NCBI RefSeq assembly: GCF_014779795.1
Contig: NZ_JACXZS010000007.1
Span: forward strand, 1 to 64,000
DNA: 64,000 nucleotides
Origin: Microbacterium helvum
GTDB lineage: Bacteria > Actinomycetota > Actinomycetes > Actinomycetales > Microbacteriaceae
Direction of reading: 5' to 3'
Part shown: positions 51,602 to 60,790 of the stretch, in pieces
Position numbering within the stretch: position 1 is the stretch's first letter
Layout: every line of letters starts with the position of its first letter
Made by a program: the position numbers and the translations under genes
The notes under the pieces: generated by a model
What the model saw: only the letters and a program-made list of their open reading frames with translations
Told to the model about the DNA's origin: nothing
The model's database searches: none

Positions 51602-51652
51602 GGGCACCCAGTCTAGTTGGCGAGGGATGCCTCACCCTTCGTCGCGGCCGCG

Positions 51653-51874
51653 TCAGGGTCCCGCACGCATCGCGTCGAGCACCTCGAGCGACTCTTCGTA
51701 GAGCTCGAACGACTCGGCCTCGATCTCGGCGTGCAGCGCCATGGCGAGACTCGGGGCCGCGGCATCCACCACTCCCGCGTCGGCGACCCGCCTCACGACG
51801 CCGTCGACGAGATCGTCGCGCAGCAGGGTGCCGTCGAGGTCGAAACAAGCCGCCCGGATCGCCGTCACGATCAT
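51653..51874 (-). pseudogene. 73-residue HAD-like fragment
   Basis: The frame starts MIVTAIRAACFDLDGTLLRDD, which is HAD motif I (DLDGT), then continues through a partial cap-like helix region (LHAEIEAESFELYEESLEVL) and stops, whereas functional HAD phosphatases have at least 180-200 residues with motifs II-IV. It overlaps the VOC gene (ATGA) and would be co-translated. Most likely a truncated gene; a functional miniprotein cannot be excluded. Confidence 0.6.
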
Positions 51875-52278
51875 GCGCCGTCGGTGTCGGACGCCTCGCT
51901 CGCGGTGCGGATGTTCCAGCGGTGCCCGAAGGGATCGGTGAGCCAGCCCGACCGTGCCCCGCTTCCGTCGACCGCGACGGGACGGTCGGGGGCTGCTCCC
52001 GCATCGACGGCAGCGGCATATGTCGCGTCCGGATCCGGCACGCCGAGAACGACCGCGACGGTGGAGCCGCCGAGCGTCCGCGGCGATAGGGCGCCGAGTT
52101 CGGCGAACTCGTCGGAGACGAACAGCCTTGCCCCGCCGATCACCAGCGTGGCGTGAGCGATGCGATTCCGGTCGTCGTACCGCTCCCGGACCGCCGCTCC
52201 GAACGCCTGCTGATAGAACTCGAGCGCAGCGGCACCGTCGTGGACAGTCAGGTAGGGAATCGCAGTGTGCGCACTCAT
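51871..52278 (-). CDS. VOC (glyoxalase/bleomycin resistance) family protein
   Basis: 135 residues. The PhnB-like VOC fold is shown by AIPYLTVHDGAAALEFYQQAFGA, the beta-rich HATLVIGGARLFVSDE and the closing DPFGHRWNI, with the metal-binding Glu usually near DPFGH...W. Exact substrate unknown. The ATG at 52278 is 6 bases after TACCGT, which fixes the start of a leaderless mRNA; the frame extends further to 52344. Confidence 0.82.
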   Translation of the reverse strand: MSAHTAIPYLTVHDGAAALEFYQQAFGAAVRERYDDRNRIAHATLVIGGARLFVSDEFAELGALSPRTLGGSTVAVVLGVPDPDATYAAAVDAGAAPDRPVAVDGSGARSGWLTDPFGHRWNIRTASEASDTDGA

Positions 52279-52284
52279 CACGCC

Positions 52285-52290
52285 ACGGTA
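52285..52290 (-). promoter_or_regulatory. -10 box of the leaderless VOC gene
   Basis: TACCGT on the minus strand, 6 bases before the ATG. Confidence 0.5.
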
Positions 52291-52365
52291 CGCCCCGCCA
52301 CCGATACGCGGTACCGGCACGTCGTCGGTGCCGTGCGAACGCACCCCGAGCGAGCGGCAGCCTCA

Positions 52366-53121
52366 TCAGGGACGGATGCTTCGGTACGCCCGCGTGAGAT
52401 AAGGCAGGCTGATGGTCTCAGCAGAAGCCTCGGCGCGGGCACGCTCATCGAACAGGTCCGCGACGCCGGCGAGGATCTCGGCTCGCTCGGCGTCGGTCGC
52501 GGTGATGATGTAACTGCGGGATGCCACCATGTCGAGCAGCGCGGGCTTCGTGAGAGTGCGCGTCCACGCCCACCGCCGCTCCTCGAGCCCGTGGAAGGGC
52601 GCGGCCACCCGCGGTCCGTCGCCGGCGAGCATCTCTTCGGCGTGGCTGCCGTGCATCGCGGCGGTGAGTCGTGCCACCCAGGGGTCGGACTCGTCGCGGA
52701 TGTTCCACACGAGGCCCAGCACGCCACCGGCGCGAAGCACACGCCCCGTCTCGGCCGACGCGGCCTCGACGTCGACCCAGTGCCACGCCTGGCCGAGCAG
52801 CACCGCGTCGACCGATGCGTCGGGAAGCGGCAGCCGCTCCGCCGTCCCCACGAAGGTCGGGACGCCGTGGACGTTCTCGCGCAGCGTGATGAGCATCTCA
52901 GGATCGGGCTCGATCGCGACGACCTCGGCCCCGGCCTCGACGATCGTGCGGGTGAGCTTTCCCGTGCCGGCGCCCACATCGGCCACGCGCAGCGCACGGT
53001 CGAGCTCGCGCACAGGCTCCAGCATCCAGTCCACCGCTTCGCGCGGGTAGTCGGGCCGCCCCGACTCGTAGGCGCTCGCGGCGGCGCCGAACGACAAGGA
53101 CATCTCTTCGCGACTGGCCAT
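52366..53121 (-). CDS. class I SAM-dependent methyltransferase
   Basis: 251 residues. Motif I ADVGAGTGKLTRTIVEAGAEVVAIEPD, motif II ASVDAVLLGQAWHWVD and post-motif VLRAGGVLGLVWNIRDESDPW are typical of the UbiE/COQ5-like methyltransferase 11 group. Substrate unknown. The ATG at 53121 lies 6 bases after TAGGGT. Confidence 0.88.
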   Translation of the reverse strand: MASREEMSLSFGAAASAYESGRPDYPREAVDWMLEPVRELDRALRVADVGAGTGKLTRTIVEAGAEVVAIEPDPEMLITLRENVHGVPTFVGTAERLPLPDASVDAVLLGQAWHWVDVEAASAETGRVLRAGGVLGLVWNIRDESDPWVARLTAAMHGSHAEEMLAGDGPRVAAPFHGLEERRWAWTRTLTKPALLDMVASRSYIITATDAERAEILAGVADLFDERARAEASAETISLPYLTRAYRSIRP

Positions 53122-53127
53122 GCTCCG

Positions 53128-53133
53128 ACCCTA
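53128..53133 (-). promoter_or_regulatory. -10 box of the leaderless methyltransferase gene
   Basis: TAGGGT on the minus strand, 6 bases before the ATG. Confidence 0.55.
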
Positions 53134-53169
53134 TGACGATGCCCGCGCGCGGCGCGCCTCCCCGGGTTG

Positions 53170-53799
53170 ATGACGACGCCGGGTGAGTCTGAGGGAGTGG
53201 CACTGGATTTCACCGCGATCGACTTCGAGACGGCGAACTCCAGCAATGCGTCGGCGTGTGCCGTCGGACTCGTGAGGGTGCGGGACGGCGAGGTCGTCGA
53301 CAAGACGGGATGGCTCATCCGCCCGCCCGCCGGTCACGACGTGTTCTTCGACCTGAACGTGCGCATCCACGGGATCCAGCCCGAGGACGTCGTGGACGCC
53401 GCAGGCTGGAGCGAGCAGCTCGCCGACCTCGTCGCCTTCACCGGCGACGACGTCCTCGTCGCCCACAACGCCGGCTTCGACATGGCCGTGATCAAGCGCG
53501 CGTGCGACGCCACCGGCGACGAGTGCCCGCCCTACAGGTACGCGTGCAGTCTGCAGGTCGCGCGGAAGGTGTACCGCCTCGACTCGTACCGGCTGCCGTT
53601 CGTCGCCGCCGAGGCCGGGTTCGCCGACTTCCCCCATCACAACGCGACCGCCGACGCGCTCGCGTGCGCCCACGTGATGATGGATGCCGCACACCGCGTC
53701 GGCGCCGGCACGATCACCGAGCTCGCCGAGGCGGTCGGAGTGCGCGTTTCGCAGATCGCGACGGCCGACGCCCCGCCCGTGTCGTTCGCGGCCGCGTAG
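53170..53799 (+). CDS. DnaQ-like 3'-5' exonuclease (DEDDh)
   Basis: About 209 residues. The exonuclease motifs are FTAIDFETAN (Exo I, Asp and Glu), VLVAHNAGFDMAVIKRA (Exo II) and HHNATADALACAHV (Exo III, His and Asp), the form of a DNA polymerase III epsilon-like nuclease. No polymerase is attached. The start is uncertain: TTG 53167, ATG 53170 and GTG 53197 are possible; the catalytic domain begins just after the last. Confidence 0.85.
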   Translation: MTTPGESEGVALDFTAIDFETANSSNASACAVGLVRVRDGEVVDKTGWLIRPPAGHDVFFDLNVRIHGIQPEDVVDAAGWSEQLADLVAFTGDDVLVAHNAGFDMAVIKRACDATGDECPPYRYACSLQVARKVYRLDSYRLPFVAAEAGFADFPHHNATADALACAHVMMDAAHRVGAGTITELAEAVGVRVSQIATADAPPVSFAAA

Positions 53800-53838
53800 C
53801 CGGGCTGCTGTCCGCACGGCACGGCGGCGCCGCACGTT

Positions 53839-53886
53839 CCGGCGCGCCGGCGCTCCGGCGCGCCGGCGCTCCGGCGCGCCGGCAGT
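53839..53886. repeat. three tandem 16-bp units, each containing a 12-bp palindrome
   Basis: CCGGCGCGCCGGCGCT occurs twice (53839-53854 and 53855-53870) and then as a variant ending AGT (53871-53886). Each unit holds the perfect palindrome CCGGCGCGCCGG. Lies between the exonuclease gene and the long hairpin. Confidence 0.85.
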
Positions 53887-53901
53887 CCCGCATTCCCCTC
53901 G

Positions 53902-53984
53902 CTCCGAATATCGGACAATCGCGCTGTTTCCGGACTCCTCGACGCCTCCGTTCCGGAAGAGGGGTGATAGTCCGATATTCGGAG
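53902..53984. repeat. 83-bp long hairpin with palindromic arms
   Basis: CTCCGAATATCGGAC (53902-53916) and GTCCGATATTCGGAG (53970-53984) are perfect 15-bp inverted repeats. Each arm is itself near-palindromic (TCCGA-ATA-TCGGA). Inside lies another stem built from TTCCGGA copies. No gene; about 65 bases before rmuC. Confidence 0.8.
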
Positions 53985-54048
53985 TGGGGCGAGTGGATGC
54001 CGCACCGCAGGTCGGCACGATGTCGGAGCCCTCGGGCACGATGTGGGC

Positions 54049-55371
54049 ATGGACGCAGTCGTGGTCAGTGTCGTGGTGATCGTCGCCCTCGTGCTCGGCG
54101 CCGTCGCCGGATGGGCGATGGGCCTCGCCAGGGGTGCCGCGCGGAGCGCGCGCGAGCAGGCCGACCTTGTGGCACGCCTGGCAGCCGCGGAGGCCTCGCG
54201 ACAGGGCGTGCAGGCGCAACTCGAGCACCAGCAGCTGCTGTATCGCGAGCTCGCGGGGCAGGCGCGGCACGACCAGGCGCAGCGAGAGGAGCGAGAGCGA
54301 CGCGAGCAATCGGTGCTGCGCGCCCTGGCGCCGGTGCAAGAGACGCTCGCGGCCATGCACGCCAAGGTCGATGACCTCGAGCGAGACCGGCACACCCAGT
54401 TCGGCACGCTCGCCGAGCAGTTGCGCCGCGCCCACGAGTCCGACGAAGCGCTGCGCGCGACGACCGAGTCGCTCGCCGGCGCGCTGCGCTCGGGAAGCAC
54501 GCGCGGTGTGTGGGGCGAGACCCAGCTGCGCCGGGTCGTCGAGGCGGCGGGGCTCACGCGCCATGTCGACTTCGACCTGCAGGCGTCGATCACGACGGAT
54601 GCCGGCGCCGGGCGGCCCGACATGGTGATCCGGCTCCCGGGAGACAAGGCGATCGCCGTCGACGCCAAGGTCCCGCTGGATGCCTACCTCGAAGCCAGCG
54701 CGATCCCGCTGACCGCGCAGGGCGCCGAGGGCGCGCGACGCCAGAGCCTGCTCGGCAAGCACGTCAAAGCGGTGCGCGCGCACGTGGACGCCCTCGCGCG
54801 CAAGACGTACTGGGCCGGCCTGTCATCGAGCCCTGAGTTCGTGGTGTGCTTCGTCCCCAGCGAGTCGCTGCTCGCGGCGGCGCTCGAAGAGGATCCGGCA
54901 CTCCTGGACTACGCCTTCGGCAAACGGGTCGCGCTCGCGTCTCCGGTGAATCTGTGGGCGGTGCTCAAGACCGTCGCCTACACCTGGACGCAGCAGGACG
55001 TGTCGCAAGAGGCGCGTGCCCTGTTCGATCTCGGCAACCAGCTGTACGAGCGACTCGGCTCGCTCGCGTCGCACGCCGACGACCTGCGCCGTGCGATCGA
55101 GCGCACCGTCGACAGCTACAACCGGTTCGCCGGCTCGCTCGAGACACGCGTGCTCGTGAGTGCCCGCAAGTTTCCGGGCATCGACGCCACGAAGCTCGAC
55201 GCGGTGGGCGAGCCCACGACGATCGAGAAGAGCCCCCGACGCCTCACGGCGCCGGAACTGCTCGACGGGACGCTGCCCGGGCTGGAGTCATCCGTCGCGG
55301 TGGCCGGCTCCCCTGCCGCCACGGCCGAACTCGGAGAGGTGCGCGACCGCATCGCCGCGCACGACGACTGA
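54049..55371 (+). CDS. rmuC: DNA recombination protein RmuC
   Basis: 440 residues. An N-terminal membrane helix (about 3-25) is followed by a long coiled coil (about 40-135, rich in Gln, Arg and Glu) and the RmuC nuclease-like domain with GVWGETQLRRVVEAAGL, GRPDMVIRLPGDKAIAVDAKVPLDAYLEA and VVCFVPSESLLAAAL. It restrains inversions between short inverted repeats in E. coli. The ATG at 54049 is preferred to the GTG two codons earlier. An 18-bp tandem repeat begins 10 bases after its stop. Confidence 0.93.
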   Translation: MDAVVVSVVVIVALVLGAVAGWAMGLARGAARSAREQADLVARLAAAEASRQGVQAQLEHQQLLYRELAGQARHDQAQREERERREQSVLRALAPVQETLAAMHAKVDDLERDRHTQFGTLAEQLRRAHESDEALRATTESLAGALRSGSTRGVWGETQLRRVVEAAGLTRHVDFDLQASITTDAGAGRPDMVIRLPGDKAIAVDAKVPLDAYLEASAIPLTAQGAEGARRQSLLGKHVKAVRAHVDALARKTYWAGLSSSPEFVVCFVPSESLLAAALEEDPALLDYAFGKRVALASPVNLWAVLKTVAYTWTQQDVSQEARALFDLGNQLYERLGSLASHADDLRRAIERTVDSYNRFAGSLETRVLVSARKFPGIDATKLDAVGEPTTIEKSPRRLTAPELLDGTLPGLESSVAVAGSPAATAELGEVRDRIAAHDD

Positions 55372-55381
55372 GCGCGCCTAC

Positions 55382-55525
55382 GACGGGACGACTGAACTCG
55401 CCAAGACGACTGAACTCGACGGGACGACCGACCTCGACGGGGCGACCGACCTCGACGGGGCGACCGACCGCGACGGGACGACCGACCGCGACGGGAGGAC
55501 TGACCGCGACGGGAGGACTGACCGC
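55382..55525. repeat. minisatellite: eight 18-bp units
   Basis: Units start every 18 bases from 55382; the first four end CTC and the last four CGC, for example GACGGGACGACCGACCTC. The second unit begins GCCAAG. Differences are limited to a few positions, suggesting recent expansion by slippage. In one forward frame the array would encode a DGxTDx hexapeptide, but no start or ribosome site belongs to it and rmuC ends before it. Confidence 0.9.
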
Positions 55526-55573
55526 GAGCGGGCGCTCATCGCCTTCACAGCGGCCAGCGCACGAGCGGTCCGG

Positions 55574-55786
55574 TCAGGCGCCGCCGGGAACGAAGCTCAG
55601 CAGCAGGATCACGGCGGCCGAGACGCCGACGAAGGCGCCGATCATCCACCAGGCGCTGATCTCGTGCCCCTCGTCCCGCCGGACACGCAGCAGGACGTCA
55701 GGGCGACGGGCGGGGTCGATCGCGTTCGCGACCACGGCGTGCGCGCCCGTCTGGGGCTGCGATGAGTCACCGGACTGCGCAGACAT
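55574..55786 (-). CDS. small single-helix membrane protein
   Basis: 70 residues: a hydrophilic N-terminal half and one helix (about residues 45-66, WWMIGAFVGVSAAVILLLSFVP). AAGGAG six bases before the ATG at 55786 gives good support. No family recognised. Confidence 0.68.
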   Translation of the reverse strand: MSAQSGDSSQPQTGAHAVVANAIDPARRPDVLLRVRRDEGHEISAWWMIGAFVGVSAAVILLLSFVPGGA

Positions 55787-55926
55787 CGTCAACTCCTTGC
55801 GTCAGGAACACTTCGTGTCCCCCTCGACACCATGTCGATTCTGCCAGAGTTCCCCGGAACCGGGATCACGAAACCGTCACAGCAGCATCACGTGTCACAT
55901 GCGCACCACGGGACACAGCACCCTCA

Positions 55927-56916
55927 TCACAGCCACTTGGAGACGAGGTGCTCCGACGAGATGCGGCGCAGCGTGCCCGACGCACCGCGCAGCACCACGC
56001 TCTCGGTGTACACGTACCCGCCTTCGCGGCGGACGCCGGCGACGAGCGCGCCGTCCGTGACACCCGTGGCGACGAAGATCGTGTTGTTGCCCTTGACCAG
56101 GTCGTCGGCCTCGTAGACGTACCCGTCGAGCTTGAGGCCGGCGTCGAGCCCGCGCTGCTTCTCGTCGTCGTCGCGCGCCCACAGCCGGCCCTGGATGTGG
56201 CCGCCGAGGGCCTTGATCGCGCACGCGGTGACGATGCCCTCGGGGCTGCCGCCGATGCCGACGCACATGTCGGTGCGGGCGTTGTGGCGTGCGGCGTTGA
56301 TGCCGCCGGCAACATCGCCGTCACTCATCAGTCGGGTGCCGGCGCCGGCGGCGCGGATCTCGTCGATCAGCTGCTCGTGGCGGGGGCGGTGCAGCACCGA
56401 GACGACGATCTCATCGACGGGCTTGCCCAGTGCCTTGGCGAGCAGCCGGATGTTCTCGCCGATCGGCAGACGGATGTCGACGACGCCGACGCCGGCGGGG
56501 CCGGTCACGAGCTTGTCCATGTAGAAGACGCTGGAGGCGTCGAGCATCGTGCCGTGGTCCGACACCGCGATGACCGACAGCGCGTTGTTGCGGCCGGCGG
56601 CGGTCAGCGAGGTGCCGTCGATCGGGTCCACCGCGACGTCCGCCTGCGGGCCGCGGCCGTTGCCGACGCGTTCCCCGTTGTAGAGCATGGGCGCCTCGTC
56701 CTTCTCGCCCTCGCCGATCACGATCGTGCCGTCGAAGTTGACCGTGGTGAAGAACGCGCGCATCGCGTCGACGGCCGCACCGTCGGCGGCCTCCTTGGCG
56801 CCACGGCCGATGAACGGCACCGCGCGGATCGCCGCCGCCTCGGTTGCCCGCACCAGTTCCAGTGCGAGGTTTCGGTCGGGGTGCAGAGGACTCATATCCG
56901 CGGTCAGGCTCACCAT
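55927..56916 (-). CDS. glpX: class II fructose-1,6-bisphosphatase
   Basis: 329-residue gluconeogenic phosphatase. Motifs: GEGEKDEAPML and VDPIDGTSLTAAG (metal-binding Asp/Glu), EIVVSVLHRPRHEQLI, MSDGDVAGGI and GGSPEGIVTACAIKALGG. The ATG at 56916 is 6 bases after TAGGCT (56923-56928). It is divergent from fba; fructose-bisphosphatase and aldolase catalyse neighbouring steps. Confidence 0.96.
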   Translation of the reverse strand: MVSLTADMSPLHPDRNLALELVRATEAAAIRAVPFIGRGAKEAADGAAVDAMRAFFTTVNFDGTIVIGEGEKDEAPMLYNGERVGNGRGPQADVAVDPIDGTSLTAAGRNNALSVIAVSDHGTMLDASSVFYMDKLVTGPAGVGVVDIRLPIGENIRLLAKALGKPVDEIVVSVLHRPRHEQLIDEIRAAGAGTRLMSDGDVAGGINAARHNARTDMCVGIGGSPEGIVTACAIKALGGHIQGRLWARDDDEKQRGLDAGLKLDGYVYEADDLVKGNNTIFVATGVTDGALVAGVRREGGYVYTESVVLRGASGTLRRISSEHLVSKWL

Positions 56917-56922
56917 GCGGTC

Positions 56923-56928
56923 AGCCTA
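56923..56928 (-). promoter_or_regulatory. -10 box of leaderless glpX
   Basis: TAGGCT on the minus strand, 6 bases before the glpX ATG. Confidence 0.55.
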
Positions 56929-57065
56929 GCCAGCGGACGGCGCCTTCCGGCGGACTTTCGAGCCCCTGCGAGCGAAGGAATCGCGTTTCTTTCACCGGAG
57001 GCAGGGACGCGGTTTTCCCCGTCACCACCCGGCGCCGGCATCCGACTCACGAATTTCGCCTTCGG

Positions 57066-57071
57066 TAGGAT
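57066..57071 (+). promoter_or_regulatory. putative -10 box of fba
   Basis: TAGGAT 35 bases before the fba ATG. No good -35 is seen. Confidence 0.4.
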
Positions 57072-57106
57072 TCCCTCTGACGCCCGCATCTACAAAGGGA
57101 GCACTC

Positions 57107-58138
<1,032 letters not shown>

Positions 58139-58151
58139 CGCTCCTCTGATC

Positions 58152-58197
58152 GGATGCCTCGGCTTCGACCCCGCGCGGGGTCAGGGCCGGGGCATCC
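58152..58197. terminator. bidirectional terminator between fba and the MOSC gene
   Basis: GGATGCC/GGCATCC outer stem with an inner GACCCCGC/GCGGGGTC stem and a small internal bulge; between converging stop codons. Confidence 0.8.
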
Positions 58198-58227
58198 TCC
58201 GTTTGCGGAGGCGTCCTGCCCGCCTGG

Positions 58228-58779
58228 TCACTCCGGATCGATGTAGCGGTCCAGAAGGCCTGGGGCGCCGTCCGGCCGGTGGACGACGACGATCTCGTCC
58301 CCGGCCTGCACGTGGCCGCCCTGCACGACGCGCAGGTAAGGTCCGAGCCGGCGCTCGTTCGAGAAGCGCTTGACCCATCCGCGGGCGTCACCGCCGCCCA
58401 CCCATCGGGCGAACGTCTGGCACGGCGTGCGGGGCATGGTGACCTCTACCTCGACGCGATCGCCGATGCGCCAGCGCTCGCCGATGCGCGCGGCGTTGAC
58501 ATCGAGGCCTTCGACACGGAGATTCTCGCCGAACCATCCCGGCGGCAGTTCCCGGCCGAGCTCAGACTCCCAGAACGCCGCGTCCTCGGCGGCGTACGCA
58601 TACAGGGCCTTGTCGAGCCCTCCGTGATGCTTGCGATCGGCCTGGACGTCCGCACGCACGCCGTACGCCCCGACGCGGATCGGACCGTCGACGGGGCCCT
58701 TGTCGATCGCGGTGACGCCGACCGATCCGGCATCGGGACGCAGCCGTCGGACCACGCAGACGGCGACGAGTCGAGGCAT
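58228..58779 (-). CDS. MOSC domain-containing protein
   Basis: 183 residues. The MOSC sulfur-carrier domain is indicated by KHHGGLDKALYAYAAEDAAFWE, GWFGENLRVEGLDV, IGDRVEVEVTMPRTPCQTFARW (with the conserved Cys) and GPYLRVVQGG. This YiiM/YuaD-like group acts in detoxification or molybdenum-linked sulfur transfer. The ATG at 58779 lies 6 bases after TACGAT; the longer frame is unsupported. Confidence 0.9.
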   Translation of the reverse strand: MPRLVAVCVVRRLRPDAGSVGVTAIDKGPVDGPIRVGAYGVRADVQADRKHHGGLDKALYAYAAEDAAFWESELGRELPPGWFGENLRVEGLDVNAARIGERWRIGDRVEVEVTMPRTPCQTFARWVGGGDARGWVKRFSNERRLGPYLRVVQGGHVQAGDEIVVVHRPDGAPGLLDRYIDPE

Positions 58780-58785
58780 CCGCCC

Positions 58786-58791
58786 ATCGTA
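58786..58791 (-). promoter_or_regulatory. -10 box of the leaderless MOSC gene
   Basis: TACGAT on the minus strand, 6 bases before the ATG. Confidence 0.5.
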
Positions 58792-58816
58792 GCGAGCGGC
58801 AGCGGTCGCGGACCGG

Positions 58817-59527
58817 TCAGGGCTCTCCGCGCGCCAGCACCTTGCCGTCGGCGACGGCGCGCACCTCGATCGTCGCGATCTCATCCGGGTCGAGTGCGGT
58901 GCCCGCCTGCAGCCGCGACGTCGACCCCGGGCCCGCGCGCCACGAAGACAGCTCGCTCGACGTGCCGTCGGTCGAGGTGACCACGAGCACATACGGCCAC
59001 TCCTCGGCGGAGGCGTACGGGTCGTCGCTGTCGCCGTAACTGCAGGTCATGTCGATGCGCGTCCCCCATGCGACGTCGGTGAGCCGCACACTCGCGGTGA
59101 GCGGAACCGCAGTGACCGGCTGCAGCGCGATCGTCTCGGCCGGGCGCACCGCGGGAGCGACCGCGGCCGTGATGCCGAACCCGACCACCACGGCGATCAC
59201 GGCCGCCGCAGCGAGCGCGCCACCCCACACGACGATGCGCCGACGCCGCAGTTCGCGGGCCCCGACGGCGACGAGCCGCGCCCTCGCCGTGGGATCCGGA
59301 CCGCGACCGCTGTCGCCTTCCGACGGGGTGCCGTCCAGGAGGGCCTCGGCGCGGTCAGGCGACACGCGGGCGAGCAGCCCGAGCGTCGGCGCGAGCTCGG
59401 CCAGTGCCTCGCGGCACTGCGGGCACTCGTCGAGGTGGCCTTCGTACAGCCGGCGGTCCGCAGCGCTCAGCGCTCCGACCACGTACGCGGCGTCCCAGTC
59501 GGCGAACACGGGGTGATCGGGGGTCAT
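58817..59527 (-). CDS. anti-sigma factor, RskA type
   Basis: 236 residues. The cytosolic N-terminus has a zinc-finger-like anti-sigma motif HLDECPQCREAL (His-x3-Cys-x2-Cys), one helix follows (about residues 98-124), and the rest is an extracytoplasmic RskA-like domain. It overlaps the sigma gene by four bases (ATGA), so it should bind and hold the ECF factor encoded upstream until proteolysed. Confidence 0.88.
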   Translation of the reverse strand: MTPDHPVFADWDAAYVVGALSAADRRLYEGHLDECPQCREALAELAPTLGLLARVSPDRAEALLDGTPSEGDSGRGPDPTARARLVAVGARELRRRRIVVWGGALAAAAVIAVVVGFGITAAVAPAVRPAETIALQPVTAVPLTASVRLTDVAWGTRIDMTCSYGDSDDPYASAEEWPYVLVVTSTDGTSSELSSWRAGPGSTSRLQAGTALDPDEIATIEVRAVADGKVLARGEP

Positions 59528-60078
59528 CGCGTCACCCCCTTCTCCTGCAGGGCGAGACGCAGCGCCCGCAGACCGTAGTGCAACCGGGATTTGACCGTGC
59601 CCGGCGGGATCTCGAGGTCGTCCGCCATCTCGGCGACCGACAGCCCGCGGTAGTACGCCCGCACGACGACGGCACGGTGCTCGGCCGTGAGCGCGGCCAG
59701 GGCCTCCTCGACGAGGATCGCCTCGAACAGTGCGTCGGTGCGGTCGCCGGCGACGCGTTCCGGGACCTCGGCGACATCGATCTCACGACGCCGATGCGCG
59801 CTGCGGGCTTCGTCGATCACGAGGTGGCGCGCCACGGTGAACATCCAGGACCGCGTCGCCGACGGGTCGTCGTCGAGGATCCTCGGCGTGCGCCAGGCCC
59901 GAAGCAGCGTCTCCTGCACGATGTCGTCCGCGCCGGCCCGATCCCCGGTCAGGTGCACGACGTAGCGCCACAGCGGCGCCGCGTGCGCGTCGTACAGCGC
60001 CTCCAGCCGCACAGCGTCGCGTCGCGTCGCTCTGCCGCCGTCGGCCGCCGACCCGCCGTCGAACCTGGTTCGCGGCAT
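59524..60078 (-). CDS. ECF RNA polymerase sigma factor
   Basis: 184 residues: sigma region 2 (LEALYDAHAAPLWRYVVHLTGDRAGADDIVQETLLRAWR) and region 4 (ALTAEHRAVVVRAYYRGLSVAEMADDLEIPPGTVKSRLHYGLRAL). Pairing with an RskA-like anti-sigma suggests the SigK/SigL group. GGAGG sits at ideal spacing before the ATG. The regulon cannot be read from this window. Confidence 0.93.
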   Translation of the reverse strand: MPRTRFDGGSAADGGRATRRDAVRLEALYDAHAAPLWRYVVHLTGDRAGADDIVQETLLRAWRTPRILDDDPSATRSWMFTVARHLVIDEARSAHRRREIDVAEVPERVAGDRTDALFEAILVEEALAALTAEHRAVVVRAYYRGLSVAEMADDLEIPPGTVKSRLHYGLRALRLALQEKGVTR

Positions 60079-60178
60079 CCGTCACCTCCGCTGAGGACAC
60101 GAGACGCACGGCCGGGCGGTTCAACCGGACGCACGCTTCGTCCCCCCGAGTATCGCGCGCGGGGGTGCCTGCCGGGGC

Positions 60179-60790
60179 TCAGGCGCCGGCGGAGCCCATC
60201 AGGGCGTCGAGCACGGCCGGGTCGCTCATCAGCGGGATCGCGAGGAGGATGCCGGTCACGAACGTGAACAGGATGCCCGCCGACAGCGGGATCCACCAGG
60301 TCAGCCGGCCTCGTCTCATGCTCCACAGCGACACCAGGGCCGTCGCGAGCCACCCCGCCGCGAGCACCACGGCCGCGGCGATGCCGTAGGGCCGGCCGGC
60401 GGCGGGATCCGACAGCGTGACGTCGAGGCCCAGCACCGTGAACATCGTGTCGGCGTAGGCGGCGTAGTCGAGGAACGACGGGATCGAGGTGACCACGTTG
60501 AACAGCCCGTACACGAGCAGGGCGATCGTCACGACACGGTCCACCGTGCGCGGGCGCGGTGCCGCGCCGACGACGCGTTCGGCGCGGGGCGCGGCCGAGG
60601 GGATGCCGGCGTCCGCGGCATCGGTGACGACCGGGGTCGGCGGCGTCACGGGCTGCTGCCACTCCGGCGCCGGCTGCTGGATGCGGGCGCGCTGCTCCTC
60701 TGGACTGGCGTACTCGCCGTATTGAGGCCTGGGTCGCGATGACTCCGTACCGTGCGAGCCGGGTCGGGCCGCTGCGTCGTCGTCGCTCAT
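60179..60790 (-). CDS. DUF6264-like membrane protein
   Basis: 203 residues: a long hydrophilic Pro/Gln/Ala-rich N-terminus (about 1-75) and four helices (about 82-103, 110-125, 137-160, 172-195). I associate it with the DUF6264 family of Microbacteriaceae from general resemblance. It overlaps ispH by four bases (ATGA), so it is co-translated with it. Function unknown. Confidence 0.7.
   Translation of the reverse strand: MSDDDAAARPGSHGTESSRPRPQYGEYASPEEQRARIQQPAPEWQQPVTPPTPVVTDAADAGIPSAAPRAERVVGAAPRPRTVDRVVTIALLVYGLFNVVTSIPSFLDYAAYADTMFTVLGLDVTLSDPAAGRPYGIAAAVVLAAGWLATALVSLWSMRRGRLTWWIPLSAGILFTFVTGILLAIPLMSDPAVLDALMGSAGA

Noticed and set aside
55382..55525. CRISPR array or protein-coding repeat
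   Set aside because: Units are contiguous 18-mers with no spacers and no cas genes; no start codon or ribosome site belongs to the hexapeptide frame and rmuC terminates before it.
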